A stretch of DNA of 64,000 bases from Akkermansiaceae bacterium. GTDB taxonomy: Bacteria; Verrucomicrobiota; Verrucomicrobiia; Verrucomicrobiales; Akkermansiaceae. Made by a program: the position numbers and the translations under genes. A model generated the notes under the pieces. The model did not search any database. It was not told the DNA's origin and was given only the letters and a program-made list of their open reading frames with translations. The stretch spans positions 1-64,000 of the forward strand of contig SUVL01000012.1 in assembly GCA_015062005.1 (NCBI GenBank). The letters run 5' to 3'. Below, piece by piece: positions 16,062-25,372 of this stretch (position 1 is its first letter; each line of letters starts with the position of its first letter).

Positions 16062-16970
16062 TCAGATAGTGAGAGCAAGCAGGAAGAGCCCCATGTGCAG
16101 GGAGGAGAGCCCCAGCAGCATGTTCATCTTCTTATTGGCTGGCATGGTGTGCAGCTTCAGCAGGATGAACCCGCCCACCACAATGGCGGCCAGCCACACC
16201 AGATTCCACTGGAATCCGGGCAGGAAGAAAGCGGTCTGTTTCAGGGTGACGTAGGGAGCAATGAGGAAAGCGGAAGCCAGGCCACGGGCGCGTTTATCCC
16301 CGAGACGCACGGCGAGGGTACGTTTGCCGGTGGTGGCGTCCTCCTTGCGGTCGCGGATGTTGTTCACCTCAATGAGCAGGCAGGAGAGCAGGCCGCATTG
16401 GATACCCAGCACAAAGGCACCAGCGTAGATTTCCTCATAGCCAGGCTGCCAGCCAATCTGCACAAAAACCGTGCCAGCCACCGCTACCAGGCCGAAGAAA
16501 AGCAGCACGAAAAGCTCTCCCAGCCCGTGGTAGGCCAGCGGCCAGGGCCCGCCGGTGTAGCCATAGGTAAAGAACAGGCTCGGGATACCGATGAGCAGCA
16601 CCGGCCACCCCTGCGCCAGAATGAGCGGCAGGCCGAATGCCGAGGCTGCCACCAGGAAGAAACAGCCCCACAGTTTAACAGTCAGGGGCTTCATATCTCC
16701 GCTGGCAGTGATGCGGCGCGGCCCCTGTCGTTTGTCTGTATCGGCGTTCTTGGTGGCATCAATCGCGTCGTTGAAGAAATTGCAGGCAATCTGGATGCAG
16801 GCGCAGCTTAGCGCGGTGAAGGCGGCGAGCCACCAGTCGAGCCGTATGCCGGTTTCCGGGAAATGCTGCTGGAATTTCCAGACAATAAGGCAGCCGGCCC
16901 ACACGGCCACGAAGCCAGCGGGGAGGGTTTTCGGCCTGGCTGCCAGGATGATGGAACGGAGTTTGTTCAT
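16062..16970 (-). CDS. menA: 1,4-dihydroxy-2-naphthoate polyprenyltransferase (MenA)
   Basis: A 302-residue UbiA-superfamily integral membrane protein with about nine helices. The first Asp-rich motif is NFFNDAIDATKNADTDKRQGPRRI (NDxxDxxxD), about residues 63-87, and the second is NNIRDRKEDATTGKRTLAVRLG (about 198-219), the DxxxD type that binds prenyl diphosphate and Mg. The RQGPRR and KRTLAVRLG wording is typical of MenA rather than UbiA or heme O synthase. It attaches the isoprenoid tail in menaquinone synthesis, in keeping with anaerobic respiration. It follows the DUF3820 gene by 10 bp. Confidence 0.88.
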   Translation of the reverse strand: MNKLRSIILAARPKTLPAGFVAVWAGCLIVWKFQQHFPETGIRLDWWLAAFTALSCACIQIACNFFNDAIDATKNADTDKRQGPRRITASGDMKPLTVKLWGCFFLVAASAFGLPLILAQGWPVLLIGIPSLFFTYGYTGGPWPLAYHGLGELFVLLFFGLVAVAGTVFVQIGWQPGYEEIYAGAFVLGIQCGLLSCLLIEVNNIRDRKEDATTGKRTLAVRLGDKRARGLASAFLIAPYVTLKQTAFFLPGFQWNLVWLAAIVVGGFILLKLHTMPANKKMNMLLGLSSLHMGLFLLALTI

Positions 16971-16980
16971 GAGAAAGGTA

Positions 16981-17274
16981 TTATTTGCGTGGGAAGTGGC
17001 GGCGTCCTCCGGCTGCGGTGCGGAAGGGGGTGAAGAGATTATCCAGCCCGCTGTTCTTGATGAGGAGCGTCTGCTCCATCAGGCGGCCCAGCTTGCCTTT
17101 GGGCCAGCCGCGCTGCCAGAACCAGTCCAGATACTCCGTGGGCAGGTCCATGAGCGGGCATCCTTCCGGCGGGTAATTCTTCGGGCCGTACATGCCGTAG
17201 GGCATGTGCGTGGAGGCAATGTCTGCAAGCAACTGCCGCAGGTCATCGGCCGTGGGTATGGGGGCTGCTTCCAT
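16981..17274 (-). CDS. DUF3820 family protein
   Basis: 97 residues matching the short DUF3820 pattern: MPYGMYG..PLMDLPTEYLDWFWQRGWPKGKLGRLMEQTLLIKNSGL, spread across the middle. The family is sometimes annotated as a putative quorum-sensing-regulated virulence factor, without a firm function. Its ATG overlaps the pyrC stop (TGATG), so it is coupled to pyrC. Confidence 0.8.
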   Translation of the reverse strand: MEAAPIPTADDLRQLLADIASTHMPYGMYGPKNYPPEGCPLMDLPTEYLDWFWQRGWPKGKLGRLMEQTLLIKNSGLDNLFTPFRTAAGGRRHFPRK

Positions 17275-18281
17275 CAGCGGACTACACTCCAGCCTATGCT
17301 CTCACCCGCGTACATCGGCACTACTTCCTGGCCATAGCTGCGGTATGCCGCCGGTACGCTCATAGGCGTGTCGTGCAGCGTCACCTGCTTCTGTTCCGGG
17401 GTGAGCCCGTACCACTTGCAGGCGTTGTCGCTCACAAAGCCCTGCAGCTTATCCAGGGCGCCATGCGTGGCAAAAATTTCTGCCAGCCTGGGCAGGGCTA
17501 CGGGGCTGGTGAATACGCCGGCGGCGCAGCCACAGGCCTCCTTCTTGCAGCGCGGGTGCGGGGCGGAGTCGGAGCCGAAGAACAGGCGCGGATGACCCTC
17601 CAGCGCGGCCTGGAGCAGGGCATCGCGGTCCTCGGGTCGCTTCGCAATCGGTTTGCAGAACAGGTGCGGGCGCAGGGCACCACCTGCTACATCGTCCAGC
17701 GTGATGATGAGGTGCTGCAGCGTGACCGTGGCGCAGATGTTCGGGAACTCATCCAACAGCTGCAGGGCAGCTGCGGTGGTGATATGCTCCATGCTGAGCT
17801 TGAGCCCCGGGTACCTGGTAGCCAGATGTCGGTACACCGCCAGGAATTCCTGCTCGCGGTCCATCACAAAACCGTGGCTTTCGCCATGCACCAGCAGGGG
17901 AATGCCCAGTTCTTCCATGAGGCGTAGTGTGGTATCAGCCTGTGCCATGTCGGAAACGCCGCCCTCGCTGTTGGTGGTGATGCCGGCAGGGTAGAGTTTG
18001 AACCCGAAGAAGCCGGGCGTCTCCTTTGCTGCCAGCAGCTCCTTTTCCCCGAGAGCGGTGAAGAACAGGGTCATGTACGGCGTGAACGCCGCCCCATCCA
18101 GCGCTGCCTCAATACGTGCAGCGTAGCCCTGCATCAGTTCCGGCGTGGTCACCGGCGGAACCAGGTTCGGCATAATCACGGCTCCGGCAAAGTCGGCAGA
18201 GAGCGGCGCGGTCAGCTTCAGCATGTCGCCATCGCGCAGGTGCAGGTGCATATCCAGCGGGGAATTGAGCGTTATCTCCAT
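17274..18281 (-). CDS. pyrC: Dihydroorotase (type II, PyrC)
   Basis: From ATG 18281 the product has 335 residues, fitting the E. coli-type enzyme that cyclises carbamoyl-aspartate in pyrimidine synthesis. The metal ligands are visible: [10 protein letters not shown] near the N-terminus, [17 protein letters not shown] with the lysine that is carbamylated, LLVHGES, SMEHITT and, late, [11 protein letters not shown] for the catalytic Asp. The ORF track starts 12 codons earlier ([12 protein letters not shown]), which has no similarity to the family. First gene of its operon; it follows ftsQ on the same strand at 72 bp. Confidence 0.93.
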   Translation of the reverse strand: MEITLNSPLDMHLHLRDGDMLKLTAPLSADFAGAVIMPNLVPPVTTPELMQGYAARIEAALDGAAFTPYMTLFFTALGEKELLAAKETPGFFGFKLYPAGITTNSEGGVSDMAQADTTLRLMEELGIPLLVHGESHGFVMDREQEFLAVYRHLATRYPGLKLSMEHITTAAALQLLDEFPNICATVTLQHLIITLDDVAGGALRPHLFCKPIAKRPEDRDALLQAALEGHPRLFFGSDSAPHPRCKKEACGCAAGVFTSPVALPRLAEIFATHGALDKLQGFVSDNACKWYGLTPEQKQVTLHDTPMSVPAAYRSYGQEVVPMYAGESIGWSVVR

Positions 18282-18353
18282 GCCCCGCATTCTACCATAG
18301 CTCCCCACGCTTTTCAAGCTTGGCGTAAAAAGAAAAAAGCGCCGGCGGACGGT

Positions 18354-19274
18354 TTAATTCCGGGCCTTGGCCTCGTCGGCGTACTCGACGGTGGTGTTGA
18401 TGCGGGGAATGACGTTGATGGTGCGGGGACGGCGCTGCACTGCACGGCAGTGCTCCAGAATCATGGCGAGTCGCTCCACCTGGCCTTTGATATCATAAAC
18501 CTGCAGCATGACTTCTGCACCACCTTCCATGATGGCAATAATCTTCCAATCCTTGGGACGGAAAATTTCCCGGATGGGGGGGATGGTAACCGGGTCGTAG
18601 TGGTTGACAGCCTCTGCCAGGTTGATGATGGGGCGGCACTTGTTTTCGTCCACGACGGTGCCGGCCTTGAACTCCGCCACGTCACCGGGTTGGAGATACC
18701 AGACTGGTACGCCCATGAAATCGCGGTGGTATTCCGGCATGACGGGAAAGAGGTGCCCGTTCTGGTCCATGAAGAAGCGGAGCCGGTTGCCGGTGTCGGC
18801 GCCACTTTCCTGCTCAACATAGACGATGGGGATACGCTCGCTGATTTCGATGTGGAGAGTGTCGGGAAGCTCAGCGCGGATGTGGGCAGATTCGATACAG
18901 AGGTTGCTTTCCAGCTTTTCCTTCATGGCGCTGGTGTTCAGGGTGGCCATGTTGATGGAGCCCTCAATGCCGAGAATCCGCAAGGCTTGTTCCTTGCTGA
19001 TGAACTTTCGCTGGGAATCGAAGGTGATTTTATCGATGCTGAGGCTGTAGGCTTTTTCCACGGCGGTCATGGCACCCCAGATGATACCGGCAATGATGGG
19101 GATGATGATGAGCAGGAGGATAACCCAGCGCCGCAGGCGCCGCAGACCGCGGCGCAGAGCCACCATGCTGAAGAAGCGGTGTTTGAGCGAGAGTGCGGCT
19201 TCCAGAAGACGCACATTGGCGGAGGCCTCGTGACCTTCGCCATAGTGCGTGCGGTACTGGTTGCGTTTCGCCAT
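18354..19274 (-). CDS. ftsQ: Cell division protein FtsQ
   Basis: A 306-residue bitopic protein: a basic cytoplasmic end of about 45 residues, one membrane helix (WVILLLIIIPIIAGIIWGAM), then a POTRA-type domain (SIDKITFDSQRKFISKEQALRILGI... LPDTLHIEISERIPIVYVE) and the FtsQ beta domain. It recruits FtsB and FtsL at the septum. Position after murCB-ddl is the conserved dcw order and supports the call, since FtsQ sequences diverge strongly. ftsA and ftsZ do not follow; pyrC comes next. Confidence 0.87.
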   Translation of the reverse strand: MAKRNQYRTHYGEGHEASANVRLLEAALSLKHRFFSMVALRRGLRRLRRWVILLLIIIPIIAGIIWGAMTAVEKAYSLSIDKITFDSQRKFISKEQALRILGIEGSINMATLNTSAMKEKLESNLCIESAHIRAELPDTLHIEISERIPIVYVEQESGADTGNRLRFFMDQNGHLFPVMPEYHRDFMGVPVWYLQPGDVAEFKAGTVVDENKCRPIINLAEAVNHYDPVTIPPIREIFRPKDWKIIAIMEGGAEVMLQVYDIKGQVERLAMILEHCRAVQRRPRTINVIPRINTTVEYADEAKARN

Positions 19275-19290
19275 GAAGAATCCGCGTGGA

Positions 19291-20214
19291 TCAGCCGCGC
19301 GGCTGGTTCAGGGAAACCTCTGCGATGCGGGTGCAGAGCTCACCGTAGGAAATGCCGGCTGCTTTCGCAGCCTTGGGGAAGAGGGAGGCTCCCGTCATGC
19401 CCGGAATGGTGTTGATTTCCAGTACGTAGGGCTTGCCGTCATCCGTGAGCAGTACGTCCACCCGGCCGTAAACTTCCACGCCAAGCGCCTTGTAGGCGGC
19501 TACGGCAGCGGCCTGCACAGCCTTGGTCTCTTCTTCGCTGATATCGGCCGGGCAGATGTAGTCCGAACCGACGCCGCCATACAGGGAGGGATACTTGTTG
19601 TTCATATCATAGAAGCCGCTGCGGGGGCAGATATGGACAACCGGCAGGGCTTCGCCGTTGAAAATAGCCACGGTGAGCTCCTTGCCCTTGATGTATTCCT
19701 CCACCAGGATTTCCTTGCCGTACCGGGAGGCATCCGCCACGGCGGCGGGGAGTTCTGCGGCATCATTCACGATATGCACACCCACTGAGGAACCTTCGCA
19801 CGGGGGCTTGATGACGCAGGGAACAGGCAGGGTGGGCATCTGGCCTGCGGCGATGGTCTCGCTGAGCGGGGTGGGCACCTGCCCGGAGATGAAGAATTTC
19901 TTGGTGAGTACTTTGTCGAAGCAGTTGCGGCTGGTTTCAGAACCGGCGCCAGTGTAGGGCAGACCAAGCTCCTCCAGGTAGGACTGCAGGCCGCCGTCTT
20001 CGCCGTAAGTGCCGTGAATCATGTTGTAGCAGAGCTCCGTACCCTCGGGGATCTCGGGGCGTTCATTGTCCACCAGCACGGGGGTCACGTTGGTGAAACC
20101 TTCGCTGCGCAGTGCTTCGAGCACCCCGTTGCCGGAGGCGATGGAAACGTCTCGTTCAGAACCGGGGCCGCCCATCAGCAGGGCAATCTTCGTGTCTTTC
20201 TTCAGTTCTTTCAT
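19291..20214 (-). CDS. ddl: D-alanine--D-alanine ligase
   Basis: A 307-residue ATP-grasp enzyme making D-Ala-D-Ala for peptidoglycan. Seen are LLMGGPGSERDVSIASG at the start, YNMIHGTYGEDGGLQSYLEELGLPYTGAG, VIKPPCEGSSVGV in the ATP-grasp core, KELTVAIFNGE and VLEINTIPGMT for the metal-binding end. All are standard for Ddl. It lies 12 nt after murCB and 16 nt before ftsQ. In Chlamydia the ligase is fused to MurC; here MurC is fused to MurB instead. Confidence 0.96.
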   Translation of the reverse strand: MKELKKDTKIALLMGGPGSERDVSIASGNGVLEALRSEGFTNVTPVLVDNERPEIPEGTELCYNMIHGTYGEDGGLQSYLEELGLPYTGAGSETSRNCFDKVLTKKFFISGQVPTPLSETIAAGQMPTLPVPCVIKPPCEGSSVGVHIVNDAAELPAAVADASRYGKEILVEEYIKGKELTVAIFNGEALPVVHICPRSGFYDMNNKYPSLYGGVGSDYICPADISEEETKAVQAAAVAAYKALGVEVYGRVDVLLTDDGKPYVLEINTIPGMTGASLFPKAAKAAGISYGELCTRIAEVSLNQPRG

Positions 20215-20226
20215 GGGGAAATGTGA

Positions 20227-22530
20227 TTAGAATTGCGGTTCGCGGTCACCGATGACCTGCACCTCTTCGTGCAGGATGATGCCGCGTTCCTTCTGGGCGG
20301 TGCGCACGATGTGGTTGATGAGTTCGGTCACATCTGTGGCCTTGGCGTCGCCCGTGTTGATGATGAAGTTACCGTGCTTGGTGGAAATCTGGGCGCCGCC
20401 GATGCTGTAGCCCTTCAGACCGAGCTCTTCGATGAGCTTGCCGGCAGGTATTTCTTCCGGGTTGCGGAAGGTGCAGCCGGCGCTGGGCTGGAGGGGCTGG
20501 CTGTTCTTGCGGCGGGCGCGGTAGTCCTCCATGGCGGCTTCGATGGCGGCTTTGTCGCCGGGGGTGCCGCGGAAGGCGGCTTCCACCACCATGTTGTGCT
20601 CAAAGTCGGGGATGCTGCGGTAGCGGGCGGGTTCCATCTCATCCTTGTGGAAGCGAACCACTTCGCCATCTTCATCCAGCGCGGTGGCGGAGCTGAATAC
20701 CTGCCACATATCACCGCCCATGCAGCCGGCGTTCATGCGCAGACTGCCGCCCACGCAGCCGGGAATGCCGTCCATCCACTCAAAGCCGGAGAGTCCGTTC
20801 TTCGCAGCAAAGGCGGCCAGTTTCTTGAGCTTCACGCTGGCACCGGCCACGATGGTGGTGGAGTTTACGAGCTCCAGACGGTCAAATTCGCCACCGGAGG
20901 GGTGGATGACCGCACCGCGGATGCCGCCTTCGCGCACCACGAGGTTGGAGCCTCGGCCCACGACATGCACGGGGATGTTGCGGTCCTTGAAGTAGTTCAC
21001 CACGTCCTGCATGGCCTGGACGGTGTCCGGCTCAATCCAGTACTGGGCCACGCCGCCCACTCCCAGGGTCGTGTGCTGGCGCATCGGCTCATACAGGCGG
21101 GCAGGGAAGTCCTTGCCGCATTCGGCCTGCATTTCGGTGAGGATGCGCAAATCTCGTGCAATCTTGGCACCGGCTTCATGCACATTGCCTGCTCCCAGGG
21201 TCAGGAAGAGGTCACCAGGCTTGAGCTGGTTGCCCACCACGTGGTGCGCCACCGGCATGTCGGGCAGGAAGGTGGCATCCACCGGGCCGTGCTCCTGCAC
21301 GGCGTCCACGATGGTCTGGCCGGAGATGCCGGGGATGGGCAGTTCGCTGGCCGGGTACACATCTGCCACGAAGAGCTTGTCCACATTCTGCAGCACGCGG
21401 CCGAAATCATCGCGCAGCAACTTGGTGCGGGTGTAGCGGTGCGGCTGGAAGAAGATGACCAGACGGTCCGGCTTCAGGCTCAGCGCGGTCTGTACCGTGG
21501 CTTCAATCTCCGTGGGGTGGTGGCCGTAGTCATCCACTATGCGGTAGTCCTTGGAAAGGTACTTGGTTTCGAAACGCCGGCGGGCACCGGCAAAGGACGC
21601 CAGCCCGCGGGCAACGCTGGCGAAGTCGGCCCCCATCTCCAGCGCGGCGGCGGTGGCCGCCAGGGAGTTGAGCACGTTGTGGCGCCCGGGGATACCCAGC
21701 TCCACCCGGCCGAGTTTCTTGCCCTTGTGGTTGATGGTGTAGAGGGTACGGCCACGCTTCACGGTGACATTCGTTGCGGTGTAGTCGGCATCCTGCCAGC
21801 CGTAGGAAACGCTGTTCGGGTACTGGCTGCACACATCGGCAGCGCCGGCATCGCTCTTGCAGTAGAAGATGGTACCGCGGGTCTGGCGGCAGAGCGTGTG
21901 GAACACCTCTTTGATGTGATCCAGGTCGCGGTAGAAATCCAGGTGTTCGGCTTCCACATTCAGCACGATGCTGTGCTCGGGAATGTAGTTGACCAGGGTG
22001 CCGTCGGATTCATCACCTTCGGCGATGAGATAGTCGCTGTCTGCATTCCAGTGGGCATTGGCTCCCAGAACGGGGATTTCGGCACCTACGTAGTGGCAGG
22101 GGCGCAGGCGCGCCTCGCGCAGCAGGTGGGCTGTGAGGGCGGAGGTGGTGGTCTTGCCGTGCGTGCCAGCCACGACCACACCCTTCTTGTTGTTCAGGAT
22201 GGCAGCCAGGCATTCCGCGCGGCGCAGGCAGAGGCTGCCCAGCTTGCGGGCCGCGGCCAGGGCCACGTTGTCCTCACGGATGGCGCTGGAGTAAATGACA
22301 ATTTCCGCATCGGCCACAGCATCAGCGTTGTGCGGACAGGCAAACTTCAGGCCGCTCTGCTGCAGCCTTTCTGTTTCTTCACTGGTGACGCGGTCGCAGC
22401 CACTCACCCGGTGCCCCATTTCCAGGAGCATGCGCGCAATGCCACTCATGCCGGCACCTGCAACGCCAATAAGATGAATGCGCACCGGATTATCCCGGTC
22501 CAGAAGTCTCATGCGTAATTGCTCAATCAT
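20227..22530 (-). CDS. murC-murB: Fused UDP-MurNAc--L-Ala ligase / UDP-MurNAc dehydrogenase (MurC-MurB)
   Basis: One 767-residue frame holds two consecutive cytoplasmic enzymes. Residues 1-450 are MurC: HLIGVAGAGMSGIA, the ATP loop VVAGTHGKTTTSAL, HPTEIEATVQT and DVYPASE. Residues 470-767 are MurB: RQHTTLGVGGVAQYW, the FAD loop VVGRGSNLVVREGG, GIPGCVGGSLRMNAG and, near the end, QPSAGCTFRN with the catalytic-region serine/cysteine. MurB reduces UDP-GlcNAc-enolpyruvate and MurC adds L-Ala to the product. ATG 22530 has a GGAG ribosome site and follows TATAAT; the ORF start at 22545 overlaps that -10 and is unlikely. First gene of murCB-ddl-ftsQ. MurB/C fusions are known in Verrucomicrobia. Confidence 0.95.
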   Translation of the reverse strand: MIEQLRMRLLDRDNPVRIHLIGVAGAGMSGIARMLLEMGHRVSGCDRVTSEETERLQQSGLKFACPHNADAVADAEIVIYSSAIREDNVALAAARKLGSLCLRRAECLAAILNNKKGVVVAGTHGKTTTSALTAHLLREARLRPCHYVGAEIPVLGANAHWNADSDYLIAEGDESDGTLVNYIPEHSIVLNVEAEHLDFYRDLDHIKEVFHTLCRQTRGTIFYCKSDAGAADVCSQYPNSVSYGWQDADYTATNVTVKRGRTLYTINHKGKKLGRVELGIPGRHNVLNSLAATAAALEMGADFASVARGLASFAGARRRFETKYLSKDYRIVDDYGHHPTEIEATVQTALSLKPDRLVIFFQPHRYTRTKLLRDDFGRVLQNVDKLFVADVYPASELPIPGISGQTIVDAVQEHGPVDATFLPDMPVAHHVVGNQLKPGDLFLTLGAGNVHEAGAKIARDLRILTEMQAECGKDFPARLYEPMRQHTTLGVGGVAQYWIEPDTVQAMQDVVNYFKDRNIPVHVVGRGSNLVVREGGIRGAVIHPSGGEFDRLELVNSTTIVAGASVKLKKLAAFAAKNGLSGFEWMDGIPGCVGGSLRMNAGCMGGDMWQVFSSATALDEDGEVVRFHKDEMEPARYRSIPDFEHNMVVEAAFRGTPGDKAAIEAAMEDYRARRKNSQPLQPSAGCTFRNPEEIPAGKLIEELGLKGYSIGGAQISTKHGNFIINTGDAKATDVTELINHIVRTAQKERGIILHEEVQVIGDREPQF

Positions 22531-22543
22531 AGCTACTCCGGTC

Positions 22544-22571
22544 ATTATATACTATTCCTTGTCACAAGCAA
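22544..22571 (-). promoter_or_regulatory. Promoter of murCB-ddl-ftsQ
   Basis: TTGCTT (22566-22571), 16-bp spacer, perfect TATAAT (22544-22549), ending 13 bp before ATG 22530. Confidence 0.6.
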
Positions 22572-22619
22572 GGCAAATATATGTTGGAACACCAGAAAAA
22601 GGTACGTCTGGAAAACAGA

Positions 22620-22642
22620 AGCGGCACCTCAGGGGGGCCGCT
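22620..22642 (-). terminator. Possible terminator after the first GH-D-like gene
   Basis: AGCGGC / GCCGCT stem around a CCTCAGG-rich loop, 12 bp beyond the stop on the minus strand and followed by a short T-run. Confidence 0.4.
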
Positions 22643-22653
22643 CGGTTGCATAA

Positions 22654-25302
22654 TCACTTCCGGGATTTTTTCTTCTTTTTGCCGGACTTTTTCTTGCTCT
22701 TCTTTTTCTTTTTGCCCTTTTTGGAGGCGGCCTCGTCATCATCATCATCATCGCTACTATCGGCCTTCGCTTTTGCTCCTGCAGCGCAGATGCCTTCCAG
22801 TACGATGACTTCCTGCGGTTTGAGCGTGATGTCGATAGGGGCATCCACATCGATGGCTCCGCCCACCAGACCGGGAACATTGCGCTGGTCCTTGAAGGAG
22901 TTGCGGAATGTTACTTTGTCTTTTTTGACCATGGGTGGTACATCCAGAATTTCACGCAGGGTGCTGGAGAGGGTCTTTTCACTGTCGCTGGAATTGCGGA
23001 GGGTCAGGGTGCATTTGCCGGGGCTCCAGGCTGCCCAGCCGTATATATCACCATCGCCTGCGGAGCGGTCCCAAGGATTACCCCCTACCCAGTGAATATC
23101 TGGCAGCACATCCTCATTGCGGCGAGCCCACTTGATACAGGCGGCGAGCTCGTTCCACAACTTGCCGTTTTCCTGGCTCATCAGGTCTGCATCCACATAC
23201 AGCTCCATGAGGGATGAGCCGCAACCGAAGGCTGCACGCATTTCCTTGATGCAGTTATCCGGCTCCTTGCTCATGACGTGGGGTGGGCCGTTCTTGGTGA
23301 TGATGAGCCCGTGCGTCATGACGGAATTGATGGGGAAGAGCGGGGCTCCGGTCACAAAGACCTCATGCACCAGACGGTCTCGGTAGGTAATCCACTTATC
23401 GCGGGCATCTCCGGCGCTGCCTTCCTGGCCGAAGTCATTTTCCTGTCGCCATACACAGTCAGAGTAATGGAACCAGAACGGGCTGGCCCAGGTGCCCACC
23501 GTTGTATTGAGGAAAATATCGTTTCTTGCCTTACGCAGTTCGGTGAGCACGCGGATAATGCCTTCTGCATCTTCCAGGTTGCCTGGCCCCTTGGAGTGGA
23601 AGTGGGTGGAGATTCCGTCGAACTTGAAGTAGCGCATCTCATAGTCTCGCACCATCTGGGAGCAGCGGCCCACAAATGCATCGAAATATTCCTTGTTGGA
23701 AAGCTGGAAATTGCCAATCTGGTTCTTGGGATGCTTCTTGTTCCAGTGTCCAAGGCGCATGTTCTTGGCGGCACCGTAACCGCCGACCGGCCCCAGCCAG
23801 GTGCCGATGCCGCTTTTCATGCCGCGAATGACCTTATCCATGCGGGAGAACCCATTGGGGAAACCTGCGTGGAAATCCCAGAGACTGTTGAAGTCGTCCC
23901 AGCCGTCGTCAATCACGAAACAATCAATGGGTGTCTTGCGTTTCTGGAACATTTCGCGTTTCCAGGTATCAATCGTGTTGAGTTGCCATTTTTCCGAATT
24001 GCGCTTGAGGGGGTCCTGGTTATTGTTGATGGTGATACCGATTTCGTACCAGTCGTTGTAATGGATGAACAGCCGGTAGGCGGCGGCGCGTTCGCGTTCA
24101 CTGTAGGCCAGGAAGGAGCGGCGTTGCTGTTTGGGGGCGAAGAATCCCAGCACCGAGGAAACTTTCCAGGACTGGCCTTTCTGCAGGGTGGTGTTGCGCA
24201 CCCATTCACCCTGCACCAGGGAGGCATCGCCCCCGGCGGTGCTTTCGCTTCCTCCGCTTTCCGTGGGCAGGGAATAGGAAATTTTCCCTTCTCCTTTAAT
24301 GCCGGCCTTCCGCGTATCAACCCAGATCTTGAGGGTATAGGTGCCGGAATCGGGGACGGTTACCTTGTAGGTGGGGTCAGATGAAGCTTTGTGTACGTCT
24401 TCTCCAGCCGGGGTCTCACTTCCTTCCGGGAAGAGTTGCACGGCTACCACATTCAGCCCGCCGGAGATTTTAATGTTGCAGCTGCCTTTTTCGGCGAAGG
24501 AGACAGGCCCTTCTGCTGTCATGAGGCCTACTACTACGGGGCCATCCATTTTGGCATAGGCTTTGCCGTATTTCTCACTCATGCTTGCCGGTACGTTGAA
24601 GGCGGGAGTGAACGTGTCAGTATTCCATTCTTCCGGATTCCAGCCGCTTGCCGTATCTGCGCTGCCGCCGGGCGCCGTCATCAGGCTCATGGGTGTTTCC
24701 AGACCACAGAACAGTAAGTTGTTGATGACGACCTTGCCGTGTGTCGTGTTGCCTGATACCACCGGTGTGCCTCCGGCCTGGATATTGTATTGTACCGGAG
24801 TCAGTTTGCTGAATTTGGTATCGCGGGCTGCTGTTATTTCCATTTCCTGGCGCAGGTAGTGGGAACCATTGCGCAGAACGGCCTGCCATTTGATATCCAG
24901 CGTTTTGTCCGGGGTGGTAAAGGTGCAGCTCACGGCCACGCCCGGAATGCGCTGCGCCAACTGCGGGTGTTCGTCATCTGCCTTGAGCCGGACTTCCGTC
25001 AGGGTGGAACTCTGCAAATCTTTAGAGGTGTAGGTGGTGCCGTCCTCCAAGGTAAGGGTGAAGAGGTTGGTCCCGCTTTGGGCCACAGATTTCCCATTGG
25101 GCATTTTCATGCCATCGAACACAACCCCTTTGCCCGCCTTGCGGAACGAGGCTGAAAACATGCGGTTGCTCAGGGTGGCTCTTGTTGAGTCGCATTCAAC
25201 TTTGGCTTTGCCCGGGTCTATCCAGGGGAATTTGACCTCTGCTGTTGTAGTCTGGTTTGCGCATACGCTGAATGCGATAATTGCTACGAGAGATTTTTTC
25301 AT
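22654..25302 (-). CDS. Secreted clan GH-D-like glycoside hydrolase (putative alpha-galactosidase) with charged tail
   Basis: ATG 25302 has a GGGGAAAG ribosome site; the product has 882 residues and a signal peptide (cleavage near TTA-EV). An N-terminal beta-sandwich (to about 400) includes a carbohydrate-module-like segment. A (beta/alpha)8 region follows: DCFVIDDGWDDFNSLWDFH, GTWLGPVGGYG, MRYFKFDGIS (K-x-D, the GH27/GH36 nucleophile strand), TTVGTWASPFW and SDCVWRQENDF. This suggests alpha-galactosidase or a related activity on mucin or plant glycans. The last 45 residues are a run of Asp followed by almost pure Lys/Ser/Gly, absent from the paralogue at 29556-32123. Exact specificity is uncertain. 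Confidence 0.65.
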   Translation of the reverse strand: MKKSLVAIIAFSVCANQTTTAEVKFPWIDPGKAKVECDSTRATLSNRMFSASFRKAGKGVVFDGMKMPNGKSVAQSGTNLFTLTLEDGTTYTSKDLQSSTLTEVRLKADDEHPQLAQRIPGVAVSCTFTTPDKTLDIKWQAVLRNGSHYLRQEMEITAARDTKFSKLTPVQYNIQAGGTPVVSGNTTHGKVVINNLLFCGLETPMSLMTAPGGSADTASGWNPEEWNTDTFTPAFNVPASMSEKYGKAYAKMDGPVVVGLMTAEGPVSFAEKGSCNIKISGGLNVVAVQLFPEGSETPAGEDVHKASSDPTYKVTVPDSGTYTLKIWVDTRKAGIKGEGKISYSLPTESGGSESTAGGDASLVQGEWVRNTTLQKGQSWKVSSVLGFFAPKQQRRSFLAYSERERAAAYRLFIHYNDWYEIGITINNNQDPLKRNSEKWQLNTIDTWKREMFQKRKTPIDCFVIDDGWDDFNSLWDFHAGFPNGFSRMDKVIRGMKSGIGTWLGPVGGYGAAKNMRLGHWNKKHPKNQIGNFQLSNKEYFDAFVGRCSQMVRDYEMRYFKFDGISTHFHSKGPGNLEDAEGIIRVLTELRKARNDIFLNTTVGTWASPFWFHYSDCVWRQENDFGQEGSAGDARDKWITYRDRLVHEVFVTGAPLFPINSVMTHGLIITKNGPPHVMSKEPDNCIKEMRAAFGCGSSLMELYVDADLMSQENGKLWNELAACIKWARRNEDVLPDIHWVGGNPWDRSAGDGDIYGWAAWSPGKCTLTLRNSSDSEKTLSSTLREILDVPPMVKKDKVTFRNSFKDQRNVPGLVGGAIDVDAPIDITLKPQEVIVLEGICAAGAKAKADSSDDDDDDEAASKKGKKKKKSKKKSGKKKKKSRK

Positions 25303-25372
25303 ACTTTCCCCGTAATCTATCAAAATTGACAGGTGGTGTGAAGCCTAAAATGGGAGTTACTGTTTATTTGAG

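Noticed and set aside
20233-22518. 761-residue plus-strand ORF over murC-murB
   Set aside because: Antisense shadow of a well-recognised fusion gene.
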